A stretch of DNA of 64,000 nucleotides from Bombyx mori (lineage: Eukaryota; Arthropoda; Insecta; Lepidoptera; Bombycidae), in the NCBI RefSeq assembly GCF_030269925.1, contig NC_085121.1, positions 10,557,501-10,621,500 of the forward strand, written 5' to 3'. Positions 13,754 to 24,430 of this stretch are shown here, one piece after another; position 1 is the stretch's first letter; the number at the start of each line of letters is the position of its first letter. The position numbers and the translations under genes are program-made. The notes below the pieces were generated by a model. The model had not been told where the DNA came from, searched no databases, and saw only the letters and a program-made list of their open reading frames with translations.

Positions 13754-13920
13754 GTGCCAATAGAACTGAAGAAAAAACTAGATGAAGTGAGGCTGTTGGA
13801 GTCTCGCAAATCTGCAAGATTGGCGGACGTGGACACTGACTTTGCTAGACTCGCAGATATGGCGGGTGACCGACGCCGCGTATCCGCCACTATCGAAGTA
13901 CCAGCCCATCACATGCAAGG
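13754..13920 (+). CDS. Glut4EF: Glut4EF homologue, coding exon 2 (residues 126-181, last codon split)
   Basis: The acceptor is TTGTTACAG and the donor GTATGT at 13921. The exon encodes VPIELKKKLDEVRLLESRKS, then a charged segment ending VPAHHMQG, with the last codon carrying two bases (GG) into exon 3. Hydrophobic and charged spacing in the first half suits a short amphipathic helix. Phase matches exon 1 (0) and exon 3 (2). The last bases of this exon and the donor are duplicated downstream in the intron. Confidence 0.88.
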
Positions 13921-14165
13921 GTATGTTCACAAAAATATAAAAAAATGTCAATTCTTACATTTGATAAGTCTGTGTGTGTGTCAAATGTCAAGACATTTTG
14001 TACACCAGCAATCATAATAAGAGGCTTGTCCCAACTACTCCCAACACATGCAAAGATATGTTCACAAAAATATAATAAAATGTCAATTCTTATATTTGAT
14101 AAGCCTGTGTGTGTGTCAAATGTCAAGACATTTTCTACACCAGCAATCACATTATGAGGCTTGTA
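13905..14165 (+). repeat. Tandem duplication spanning the exon 2 splice donor
   Basis: About 126 bases are present twice, at 13905-14030 and 14040-14165, offset by 135. The unit begins in the last 16 bases of exon 2 (CCCATCACATGCAAGG) and continues through the donor into the intron, including a GT-rich run and GCAATCA. In the second copy the position equivalent to the donor GTATGT reads ATATGT, so the duplicate donor appears inactive. Each unit also contains an inverted repeat (ACATTTGA...TCAAATGT inside AAAATGT...ACATTTT) that could fold next to the 5' splice site. Confidence 0.9.
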
Positions 14166-14806
14166 AGGCAAGAGGCTAAAACTTGACAATGATGTGATGC
14201 TATCGATCATAATCATGGCCTAAGACAGAATTCTAATTAACAAACATTATCGTTGCTTCGCCTTGAAGTAGTGGTTCACCTCGGTACGAGCTTCTAGGAA
14301 GGCCATCACATTTCTAATACTCGACCGCTTGCAAAATCTCTCTATCATGATAATGCGATTTAATTCCAGACCAGGAAGTTTTATCTAGAATATTCAAAAG
14401 CAGCTAGAAATTATACTGTTTTACTGCTATTTTCAATTGAAGGAATATCATTTCTCAACTATACGAAATCGTTAACGTGGCAAATACAATGTAATATCGC
14501 CTTGTACGCATGCACACGGGTATGCATCATCGTAGTGGGGTTAGCCGGCTAGGCGCAGGCGAACATTGCGAAACTCGCACCAAGCACGTTAGGAACTAGA
14601 TGGAGGTGTTAGCGCGGAGTACGGGCGTGTCCTTGTCACACTTGCCTACATTCTGCGACGGAGTTGCCGCCCGCGCACCGAACCCCCTCACCGCGGCACT
14701 AACAGGGACAGACAATGCAACTTTGAGCGAAACGTGAACTAACCCTGAAAACGACAAAAATCCAGTGATGCACTATATATTAGTTACTTTGTGAAGTTGA
14801 TCGATT

Positions 14807-15117
14807 TAAGAAATGTTCACGATTGATTTCCACGGTGAAGGAATAACATCGTGTAATAAAAATCAAAATTATAATTTGCGTAATTACTGGTGGTAGGAGC
14901 TCTTGTGAGGCCGCGCGGGTAGGTACCACCACCCTGCCTATTTCTGCCGTGAAGTAGTAATGCGTTTCGTTTGGGCAGCCGTTGTAACTATACTTGAGAC
15001 CTTAGAACTTATGTCTCAAAGTTGGTGGCGCATTTACGTTGTAGATGTATATGGGCTCCAGTAACCACTTAACAGCAGGTGGGTGAGCTCGTCCACCCAT
15101 CTAGGCAATAAAAAAAA
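14807..15117 (+). mobile_element. Bm1-type SINE, longer form lacking only the tRNA-like head
   Basis: The copy includes the middle region (GTGAAGGAATAACATCGTG), which the common short copies lack, followed by the shared body and a poly(A) end. A run of about ten bases before GGGCAGCCG has been lost. It matches the full-length copy at 61832-62289 on the opposite strand. The tRNA-like head is missing, consistent with 5' truncation. Confidence 0.8.
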
Positions 15118-17439
15118 ATTAGAGACTTCAAAATGAGTAGACGTGCAAATTTAAATTATAATATGACCTAAACATTCCCTAGTTAGATCCACAAAAACTA
15201 GTATTCGATATTCCGGACACGAATAGTAAATTTTCTGAACATAGGAAACGTTAGAGGTTAGACATAATATGATGCAGCGTAACCGGAACTAACGGCATCA
15301 AACAGTTGCGCCGGCGACGCGACGCTCGTCGGCACCGAAGTTTCACTTTTCATCGTGATCGTAGTGAGAGGCGAGGCCTCCACTCGTGCCCCAAATTTCA
15401 CAATAAGCAACGAAACATTCGAAGTACTTATCTACTCTCGGTTAGCTATACTACAGCAGGATTTCCGATTGTAATCAACGCTTGTACATACATACACACT
15501 TTTATTTTCGAGTCAATTCGAAATTGTGATGTAATAATAGCTGCAAAAAATATATTTGAATAATGTGATTTAAATTCATGACTAAATTAATAGATAAAAA
15601 AAACTAAATTGAAAAACTGAATGAGATAATTAAAAAACTAAAATAAAAGAAAAAAATATACACATATATACCTGACACTTCATCTAACGTAAAAGCCAGT
15701 GGTTGATATTTAATGTAGAATTATTCTGAGGTAGATAGTGATTGCATAAAACCTGTTTGAACAACGCCTTGCAAAGTTATGAGATAGGTTGAGTGCAATA
15801 TTACAGCTCGAGGATACACTTATGCAAACGAAGCCGATGGTAATACCTACCTATGAAGCTATTAATGGAAATTATTTCGAATAACTACTATTATTATTGT
15901 AGTTAATTCAAATTTTGGTACAATAAAGGGGTCGAGCTACGGCTGAGTGAAAGTCTGCAACATTCATTTTCTTTTATTGACCGCTGACATTTTGTGAATG
16001 ATTCTCGAATTTAAAGTTTTGATAGCGAAAGAGGCTTGAGAATACAATCCCGTCGAAAACACTACAATTTTAAAAAGGACAATATGTTTTATATAATGTC
16101 TTAGTAGGCGTATCAAGAACATGAATTAACAAAATTCAAAGATGGCGACGCATTCTGTTAGTACTTGGCGCGGCGGCCATGTGACACAGTGACCTAGTTT
16201 CGAAATGGAACGGCACACACACAGCACACTAGAAAAATACCGCAAACAGCGATATCTGCAGATATTGTAACTGTAATGATCGCTATTTATTTTAATAATA
16301 CTAAACTCGTGATTTACTACAATTTCTTTTTTCAAATAAGGACTATTTAATAAATTCTTTCACGTAAGAAATAAATATGTAAATTAATCCTAGCATGGGT
16401 ATTTTAAATATTATACATTTTTGAAATTATAGAGCAATACGTTTGTCGCTTTATTAAATAAGATAATAAGTATGTAGGTTACTAGTCTATTACTAGTAGG
16501 TTAATTAATCAATAAAATAAATTAGGCATAAATATATTGTTTTGTCTCCACGTGTAACACAGACTACTAAACACTTGAGCCCTTTGCTTGTCTTATATAG
16601 TTACGTATTTAATTTTGTATTCGAAAATATTGCAAAGGTACTTTTACTCTAATTCCCTAATTTCGTCTAGACGTAAACGTAAAGCTAATTTTAATAAAAA
16701 AAAAACGTTACTTAGTTCTTCTTCTTCATGATATAATTTACTTTTAAATGGAATACTTTTTTTTTACTGGTACCCCAGAGGTATACTTGAAATCTATGAC
16801 AAATTTAAAATTATGCAGTTTGTATCTGTACGCTATCACAACATCAGCATATTTTAGACAGGTTAGATTTAAATATTCAAAGCATGTCCTAAGCCAAAAC
16901 CAGCGCACGACCTAAAGAATTGACGTACGAATTAAATACGCTTTCGATACCAAAAACGGTAACACCATTGTCACCAACGGGCTGTTTTATGATAATCAGG
17001 CGTTTGAGTGGCAGGAAGGGTCCTCGTTTCTATTAGTGACACACGTCGTGTATCTCGTCATTAATTACCCTTAGATCGCATGAGCGCGCTTCATTGCGAA
17101 GTCGCTACGTGTAGGTACGTATAAAACAAAAGCTATTCGACAATTCGACATTATGTTACATTCCGCATGCGTTTGCGCAACATGCAAAGAGAAGGCGCAC
17201 CAGCCGCGGTGGGGCGGCGGCCGTCACAGCACTTTCTCGCTGGTTACACGTTTGCTTTCGTTGGCGTTCTATAGCGCTCCAAAGACCCGTTATCTCATTC
17301 GGCAGGTGCCGCTACGCCGCCTCTACCTTGAGAAAGTATTACAATAATATATTCAACGTTATGCAATCTACTTGATACATAATTAATAGTTTCGGTGCTT
17401 CATTGTCTTTCACTATTTTGTACATGAGATCGAAATGAA

Positions 17440-17721
17440 TCTATCTATATATATAAAAATGAATTGCCGTTCGTTAGTCTCGCTAAAACTCGAGAATGGC
17501 TGGACCGATTTGGCTAATTTTGATCTTAAAGTCCAGAGAAGGTTTAAAAGGTAGATAAATATGAAAATGCTCGGAATTAAATAAAAATAACAATTTTGTT
17601 TTTCCTTTGATGTGTCCCCCGTCGGACGGATTCCTTTTGTTCGTTTTAAGTTTATTTTATACAAAAGTTTAGGTCTTTTATTTATCGATTGAGGTACTAC
17701 GAAGTCAGCCGGGTCAGCTAG
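17440..17721 (+). mobile_element. Non-autonomous Helitron
   Basis: The element starts TCTATCTATATATA after an A and ends GGGTCAGCTAG before a T. This gives the 5' TC, 3' CTAG and A/T insertion site of Helitrons. The interior (CTGGACCGATTTGGCTAATT) is a sequence familiar from lepidopteran Helitron remnants. It encodes nothing; the 136-codon open frame on the other strand is incidental. A related copy lies in reverse orientation at 45135-45422. Confidence 0.75.
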
Positions 17722-18378
17722 TTGTGAAATAAAAAAATGATTCATGTTTTGCGGGAATAACGAAAACGTCATTTGCCACGTGAGCGGGTAATGATCAAAC
17801 AACAATAAACATACCAGGAACAAGATCGAGAATCCGAACTGTTCACCTCGGTATCGGTGACTTTGCTTTGTCCTACCTGCCGGTTATTCCACTCGGCGGG
17901 AACAAAAACTGTTCAACGAACGTAAATAATGATTGTCTGAAATTCGGACAATAATGAGTCGTGGCACCAGCGAATAGCAAGGCAATTATGATTTACTTAA
18001 AATCCGTCACAGTGACAAATACGTACTAATATTTTAAGCCGTTGTACTGTAGGTCACCTCAACCCTCGAGTGACTAGTTCATTGAGCGACAATTAATTTT
18101 TATATTTGGAGACTGGCAAGTATGGTATAGTGTTATATCAATTTTCGATATCTTAAGCTACGTGCAAACCAAAATGAAGACCCCTTTTATTGCCTTTGTA
18201 ATTTGACTTGCTTACGACCCATCTGATAGTGACTTAAGCCCGCACATACGGCACATATGAACATTCGGCTAGCATATGCGAGCATACGCTCCAACTTATC
18301 CTAATAAAAGTTTAAGAACACATTATCCCTAATTGTCAACATTTAAAATACATTATAATTATAATGTTCTATATGAAG

Positions 18379-18624
18379 TTTTTTTTTAATTGCATAGCGG
18401 ATGGACGAGCTCACAGCCTACCTGGCATTAAGTGACTACCGGAGCCCATAGACATCTACAACGTAAATGCCACCACCCACACTGACATATGAGTTCTAAG
18501 GTCTCAGTATAGTTACAACGGCTGCTCCACCTTACAAACATAAACGCATCACTGCTTCACGGTAGGAATAGGCAGGATGATGGTACCTATCCGTGCGTAC
18601 TCACAAGAGGTCCTACCACCAGTG
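18379..18624 (-). mobile_element. Bm1-type SINE, short form
   Basis: The copy is read on the minus strand, with its poly(A) appearing as poly(T) at 18379. It ends at the same internal position (CCTACCACCAGT on the plus strand) as the copies at 26618, 46958 and 63249. It is moderately diverged. Confidence 0.8.
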
Positions 18625-18929
18625 ATGTAACTTAATCGACAATGAACTCCGAAACCGTCGTTCGGAAGGAGTGCGATCGTCATTCTCGTCTAACGAATAA
18701 ACTTTTTAAATGCCAAATAAAGCTGACTCCGACCTACATCAACACAGCAAAAAAATCTATATTAACTACGTCGAGTTCGCAAGCTTAGTCACTGTACAAC
18801 GAACAATACCTATTGAACCTAATTCATTCCAACAGTCGAAGTCGAAGGTCTTTGGTTTTTTTTTGTTTTTTGTTTTTGCAACTTTAATAGATATTACCTG
18901 CCCGTAATCTCTAGAAGCTTTTGTGATTG

Positions 18930-19140
18930 AATCTCGAAGGCCACACTCATGGGGCTCGCCTGAATTACTTTGCTAAAATCTGCCCTAAGAAGGGTAGTGT
19001 TCCGCTTAATCTACCACCGAATCGGAATCGCGACCAACTATGAAGATCCGGTGTGAAATACACTGAGTTAATTCACAACAATCGGACCGGGAACATGTTC
19101 CGGGCATATTCGAGCTGCTACTACAAGATCTTCATCGTAC
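18930..19140 (-). mobile_element. Decayed LINE 3' tail fragment
   Basis: The reverse complement carries weakened versions of the tail block, such as CACCGGATCTTCATAGTTGG followed by CGCGATTCCGATTCGG. Similarity is patchy, so this is an old copy with approximate boundaries. Confidence 0.5.
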
Positions 19141-21989
19141 CTCGTAGTAGTTTCCTTACCTTAGCTTTCCCAAACTCCCTCCAATTCCCTTATTCTTCCT
19201 GGCTTAAATAATGTTGGTGTGACGCGATGAAAGCCCACATTGATTAATACCATCGTCCCTGCACCAATCATCCAACGTACAAGTAATAAGAATAGCATAT
19301 AGGCACTTATGTTGGATATTTTGCACTTACTTTGTGATATGGGCTGGGCCAACTTAACATTAGGCACCCCGTAAATTCGACTGTCCAGCCACGTTAATTT
19401 TAACTACACGAACCTTTTTATTAGCATATAATAAAACCTTTTTTATTTTAATTTTTCGAAATAATCACCAGTTTTTTTAATTAATTCATAAAATTCGTAA
19501 ATAACAACTATTAAGACTGTGAGTGAATTAAATATGTTTGTCCAATCGAATAAATGTTATCTTTAAAAATATTTCGCTATCATATCTAGGTGTGTGCGGC
19601 AGTAGGCAACAGGCGGCAAGGTCGTCCTCAATGTTACGTGTGTAGTACGCGAATGAACATTGAACGAGTATACACAGCTGCCGCGTCGCCGGCCGGTCAA
19701 TGCGAAATCTAACATTAAAAAACATACGTTTGTCAAAACAATCAAATGCTGTGAATAATATTATTGTCGGATAAATGGCGTGCGGAAGGCTTGACGTCAC
19801 CCGCACGTGCCGTTTACATGATGACATCGACGAAAAAACAGATAGCGTTATTCTGAAAAATAAACGAATTCGATAAGAGCCAACGGCAATTGTACGTGCT
19901 GCAAACGTTACGTCAACGTGTCGCATCATACGTTACGCCGCCATCGAGATGACGACACGCACGCTTATCGATTACCATCCCACCGAATTAATTCTGTCAA
20001 TTTCACACATTAGAAGAACTAAAATCACTGTGTGTTAAACAAATAAAAAGGCAATGCCAGTTTTTCATACAATGAAAAATTACATTAAATATCCCCCATG
20101 AAACGGCTAACTATAAGTCACCTTTGCGGTCATCAACTTCTCGATCCGATAACGACCCCGTCGTCCGACACTTCACCCAGTCGTTCTATACTACGTAACG
20201 ACGGCACAAGTCGGTAGGTACTTTATTGTGCAAAAATATCTTTTTCTCACCTTGTACTGATATGATTTCATCCACTAGTCGAAATATACATTCGAAAAAG
20301 ATTTTTATTAGCAATTTATTTTCGTCTCTAGAACTTTAATGGTAACGTGTGTGTTTGCGACTACGTATGAGGAGCTAAAGATGTTAAGGATTTTTTTTTA
20401 TTTAATTTGTTTGTAGCTTATCATTCATCAACCGTTGTGAATCGAATGATGAACCTAGTTGAAGAACGTACCGGCTAGGCGAGGTGAACACACTTTGTAT
20501 CTAGGGTGCATTCGTAGGTCACCCGAGACGCATATTTATATTTACAAAGCTATTCCGTTGCGAACAGAACTCGCAAAAAAAAAAAAAGAATACTTCAATT
20601 TCTTGAAAACACGCCAAAACACGTTACATTCGAATCGTATTCTGGTTAAAACGTAAACAATTTTTTTCCAACAATATTTTTAATTATGCGCAATGTAAAA
20701 ATTAGTTAATAAATTAATTTATTCTCGTGCATACATAAAAACGAACGTGCCTGAAAACCGAATAACGAGGGTGAAAGGGGAACGCCCGGCACGCTTAGGT
20801 TTCGCAAGCCGGTCGGCGATCCTGCAGGAGTCAACGCACAGCCAGCGACCTACCCATCGCCCGGCGAATAACCAGCCCACGTCGCCTCAAGGACGAAACT
20901 TTTACGTGCATATGTACCCGATCTTACCACCTATTGACTCATTAATTATTTTACAGTAAGAACTTCGTATGCACTAAATCATTGTACATATTTTTATTTC
21001 AATTTCCATTGCTATCAACAAACAGAAACATGTTTGCAATATAACAGTTATTCCCGCTTGCAAAATAAATACAATAATAATTTTACAAATCAACAACCAA
21101 CAACCTCATCATAATAGCATATCGAGTCTCATTTTGAAAGCAGTTGTTTTCAATTCTCTTTCGTCGTTTACACAATGCGTATTTTTTTAATAGATTTAAT
21201 GTGCTTAAATAATGACGTTACTGAAGTTGCGAATACTAATAATAATCTAACTTAAGCAACAACTATCGTAAATCCCATTCATTGAAATGTAAAAAACGCC
21301 AAATTGTGAAAATACCTATTCAGCATTCCGTGGCTTAAAATGAGATGATATAAATACATTAATTCATAACGTGTTGTAGAATTTAATTTTGGATGTGGTC
21401 GTTTGAATGTTGACTAAAGTGAAAAAATAATCGGCTAGACGAGTTCCTCGGAGCGAGCGTTGATTCACAACGCAACAAATACATGAGTTGAATGAACCTC
21501 CTTGTAAAGGTGGAGCAGGGTTATCGGTCGGAGCATAAGCCTTAGTCCTCAGACGATAAGTTCAAAAGTCTAGTGTGTATTTGGAAATTGCCGCCGGTTA
21601 CGTAACCGCTGCCTACCTCACCCCAGTCTCCACGCGCCGTCCCTCCTGAAAATCTATCCGACGACTGACAGGGTACAAGGTCAAAATTTAGTCTAGACTT
21701 GTTGAATGTGATATAATACATTTCTCCATTAGCTCAGGCAAAAATAGCACATACATCACTTTAAATTATTAGTGATTTCTTTGGACACTCTTAACCTAAT
21801 TTTAGCGGGGATTTGGAACACTAAACAATACGTTGGTCCCGATCGCGTTGACCAATTTAACTTTTATTAATATGACACAAATGCTTCGTGACATTTTCAT
21901 CTATTTTCGAGCGTAAATTAATTCTAGAAGAAAACACAAATACGTGAATTTTTAACAATTTCATGAAATTGTCTTTGGTATTGTTTCAG

Positions 21990-22117
21990 ATCTCGGAAAC
22001 GTGGCCCGAGTAGTACTTGCGATCTGGGGTACGGCGATCGTGATGACCAGATGAATGAATGCAATGCCGCTCTGGTACTGATGTCTCTCAGTTGCTCACC
22101 AAACTCACCTCGGCCAA
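21990..22117 (+). CDS. Glut4EF: Glut4EF homologue, coding exon 3 (residues 181-223 plus one base)
   Basis: The acceptor TTGTTTCAG and donor GTAAGG are both strong. The exon completes Gly181 and encodes SRKRGPSSTCD, then NAALVLMSLSCSPNSPRP. The basic SRKR and the AALVLMSLSCSP motif are family hallmarks; the leucine-rich motif resembles a nuclear export signal, which would allow shuttling between nucleus and cytoplasm (inference). It ends with the first base of Ser224. Confidence 0.9.
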
Positions 22118-23617
22118 GTAAGGAACTATTAATTTTTGGTAACGGCCTTTAAACTAAGACTAAGGTATGTACTGCGAGGCTCCTGCTGTCGATATACTTA
22201 CTGTGTGTTACAACTGCTTCTTTACGCACAATGATTGCTGATTATTCGCCGACGTGATCACGAAAATTGTTAAGTATTCGAAAAGTCGGAATTAATAAAA
22301 GTAGTTTTAATGATGAGTAATCAAATATAATACAATAAAGGTACATCGTTTCCCATGACAGATTTGATTAATTAATTTTTGTGCACATTCCTATTTTACT
22401 TTACATTATTGTGTCAAGATATTTAAATTGTGGATAGCGTCTAGACCAAAGTCTAGACAATGTCTAGACAGGTATTTGGTATAACATAGCTCTCGTCATA
22501 AGCTCCGCCCGACTAAATATGCTTGCTCCAGTCAGTACCTTATTCCAAACAAAACCTTATTTACAACAAAGTTTTGTGTGTACGTAATTTTTTGCCAAAC
22601 ACACCGCTTTCACTAACCAAATTTTTACACTAATCGTGCTAAATCAATTTAGGTAGTACGTTTGATAATAAATTGCAATTTACCCCGGTCCTTCTACATC
22701 TGTACCCCTAAAATACTTCTCATATTTATTACGAAACAGATAGTAGATCTTAGCTTTAAAACGTATAATTAAAATGCATCTGGAGTGCCAGTCACAGTCG
22801 ATTGTGTAATCGTAATGTGCAGCAGTAGTTTCTCAGCACTCGTAAACTCTGCGATACGTCTTGAGAACAGCGGCGGTTAAAATGCACGGGCGCGTGTTCA
22901 CAGTGAGAAAATAGCCGTTCTGTTAGTGAAAGTGGACGGCTATAGTTCCGTTTAGCAAATTTATTACATCGAATCATTCATGCTGCCACCATGCCATGTT
23001 GCAATGTAATGTTTAATTTATAGAACAATTAAAAATGAATTGGCATTTTAGATTTTATTTAAACGTTTTCTATGCCAATCTTTGTTATTATCATTACCGA
23101 AAATACCCGATTGCTATATGATGAGATAAATTAAATTTTGCACATTAAAAGAATTAATGGATGGAGCGTGTACTTTTAAACTCACAATTGACACACAAAA
23201 AATCAAGTAAGATTTACAGAAACGCGTTTATGTTTAAATATTTTAATGGTTTCAAATTTAATTGTTCTTGTGCTTTTGTGTCATAAGGAAAGATTTCAGT
23301 AATTTCTTCGAGAAATTATAGTTATTGATAGACTTATTAAAGCTGTTATTTATATTATTCTATTGAGTTAATTAATAAAATCACGAGCGAATGTATACAA
23401 TACAAATAAAAATAAAGACAACCGATTACACTAAAAAAGCAAAAAAATACGCAGATTATTGGCAACTTTAATCGATTGAGACATGGTCCTTCTATGTCAA
23501 AGTGGGCGTTGGCTCTCACGTTGTGATATCTCCGCTAACCATTGAATCAGGTGGATCCCTTACAAATCTTTGCATTAAAAAATGTAACAAGTACTTCAAG
23601 TCAGAAATAAATTTTAG
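22118..23617 (+). other. Intron 3 of the Glut4EF homologue (1.5 kb)
   Basis: This is a short intron without recognisable repeats. It carries three GTCTAGAC palindromes at 22439-22469. The rest is AT-rich, with no open frame of note. Confidence 0.8.
22439..22469. promoter_or_regulatory. Three GTCTAGAC palindromes, candidate Smad-binding cluster
   Basis: GTCTAGAC occurs at 22439-22446, 22451-22458 and 22462-22469, with start spacings of 12 and 11 bases, about one helical turn. GTCTAGAC is the palindromic optimal Smad3/Smad4 binding element. In an insect this would fit Mad/Medea or Smox in BMP/activin signalling. Binding is inferred from the motif alone. Confidence 0.45.
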
Positions 23618-23775
23618 GTGCATGGGGAGGTCGTTCATCAGTCTCACCGGGAGCCAGTAGCAGCTCTGGATCATCATGGCGTTCAGGAACGCCTTCACCG
23701 CCACCAGCCTCATCGTCATTCAGTGATGAAGGCATCGCCATGGACTATGAGGACTTACATCCACGCAAGAAAAGG
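23618..23775 (+). CDS. Glut4EF: Glut4EF homologue, coding exon 4 (residues 224-276)
   Basis: The acceptor is ATTTTAG and the donor GTAAGT. The exon encodes a Ser/Gly/Pro-rich linker (GASSSSGSSWRSGTPSPPP), then DEGIAMDYEDL and HPRKKR. The serine-proline sites could be phosphorylated and RKKR could serve nuclear import; both are inferences. Phase 1 in and 0 out match the neighbours. The low-complexity linker is expected between the N-terminal part and the zinc finger in this family. Confidence 0.88.
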
Positions 23776-23904
23776 GTAAGTTTATATGTATTAATACACG
23801 ACTTGTCAAAATCTTGTTAAAATTGATCCATACAGGTTACATTTTCATTTTGCCTTCAAAAGGTAAGTTGAAACGTCTTCATCGCTCTTGAATATCAATA
23901 AGGT

Positions 23905-24430
23905 CAGGAATAAAGCCAAGCTGCTACCTATAATTGAGGAACATTTCAAACCTCGTTTGAAGGATATTTCACAGCGCTTAGGAAACATCGTGGCCACTCT
24001 ACATCACTTCATCACTAAATAGTATAAAACAAAGTCGCTTTCTCTGTCCCTATATCCCTATGTATGCTTAAATCTTTAAAACTACGCAACGGATTTTGAT
24101 GCGGTTTTTTTTAATAGATAGAGTGATTGAAGAGGAAGGTTTATAAGTATAATAACATCCATTAAATAGTGGAGAAATCAATAATAAATTACAGTTTCCG
24201 AAGCGAAGCGAGGGCGGGTCGCTAGTTTAATCTAAAACGGCATCGCAAAATAGAGTCCTGGAATTGTGGATGCGATCAATGATTCTAAGTTGTATAGGTA
24301 AACTTTACTGCAATAGTGAATGATGAGGATAATAACGCCACCATATTAAATAATTCTTCAGAGCACTTCTCATGTAATATATGGTGGAAATTACTTAGAA
24401 ATCTGAAGTCCCTTCGCAGACCCATTTACT
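23905..24430 (-). repeat. Old dispersed repeat interrupted by a Helitron
   Basis: The pieces 23905-24000 and about 24330-24430 resemble successive parts of the dispersed repeat also seen at 31370-31655 (AATAAAGCCAAGCTGCTACC and ACAGCGCTTAGGAAACATCG on the left; TTCTTCAGAGCACTTCTCAT on the right). A Helitron-like element sits between them at 24012-24225. The split of one repeat by a younger insertion is inferred; the right-hand match is weak. Confidence 0.4.
24012..24225 (+). mobile_element. Non-autonomous Helitron (214 bases)
   Basis: The element begins TCACTAAATAGTATAAAAC after an A and ends GGGCGGGTCGCTAG before a T, the TC...CTAG structure of Helitrons with an A/T target. Its interior contains TACGCAACGGATTTTGATGC, familiar from lepidopteran Helitron copies. 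It has no coding capacity. Confidence 0.75.

Larger units (their letters stand above)
13921..21989 (+). other. Intron 2 of the Glut4EF homologue (8.1 kb)
   Basis: The intron is bounded by GTATGT and TTTCAG. It holds the donor duplication, a Bm1 SINE (14807-15117), a small Helitron (17440-17721), a minus-strand Bm1 SINE (18379-18624), a decayed LINE tail (about 18930-19140), and GC-rich patches at about 14500-14710 and 20745-20900. GTCTAGAC occurs at 16675 and 21691 and TGACGTCA at 19792. I see no additional exon. Confidence 0.8.

Noticed and set aside
13890..14216. Minus-strand frame of 108 codons with an internal repeat
   Set aside because: The repeated peptide simply reflects the tandem duplication at 13905-14165 read backward; it is antisense to exon 2.
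17413..17823. Minus-strand frame of 136 codons
   Set aside because: It lies almost wholly inside the non-coding Helitron at 17440-17721, whose relatives do not preserve the frame.
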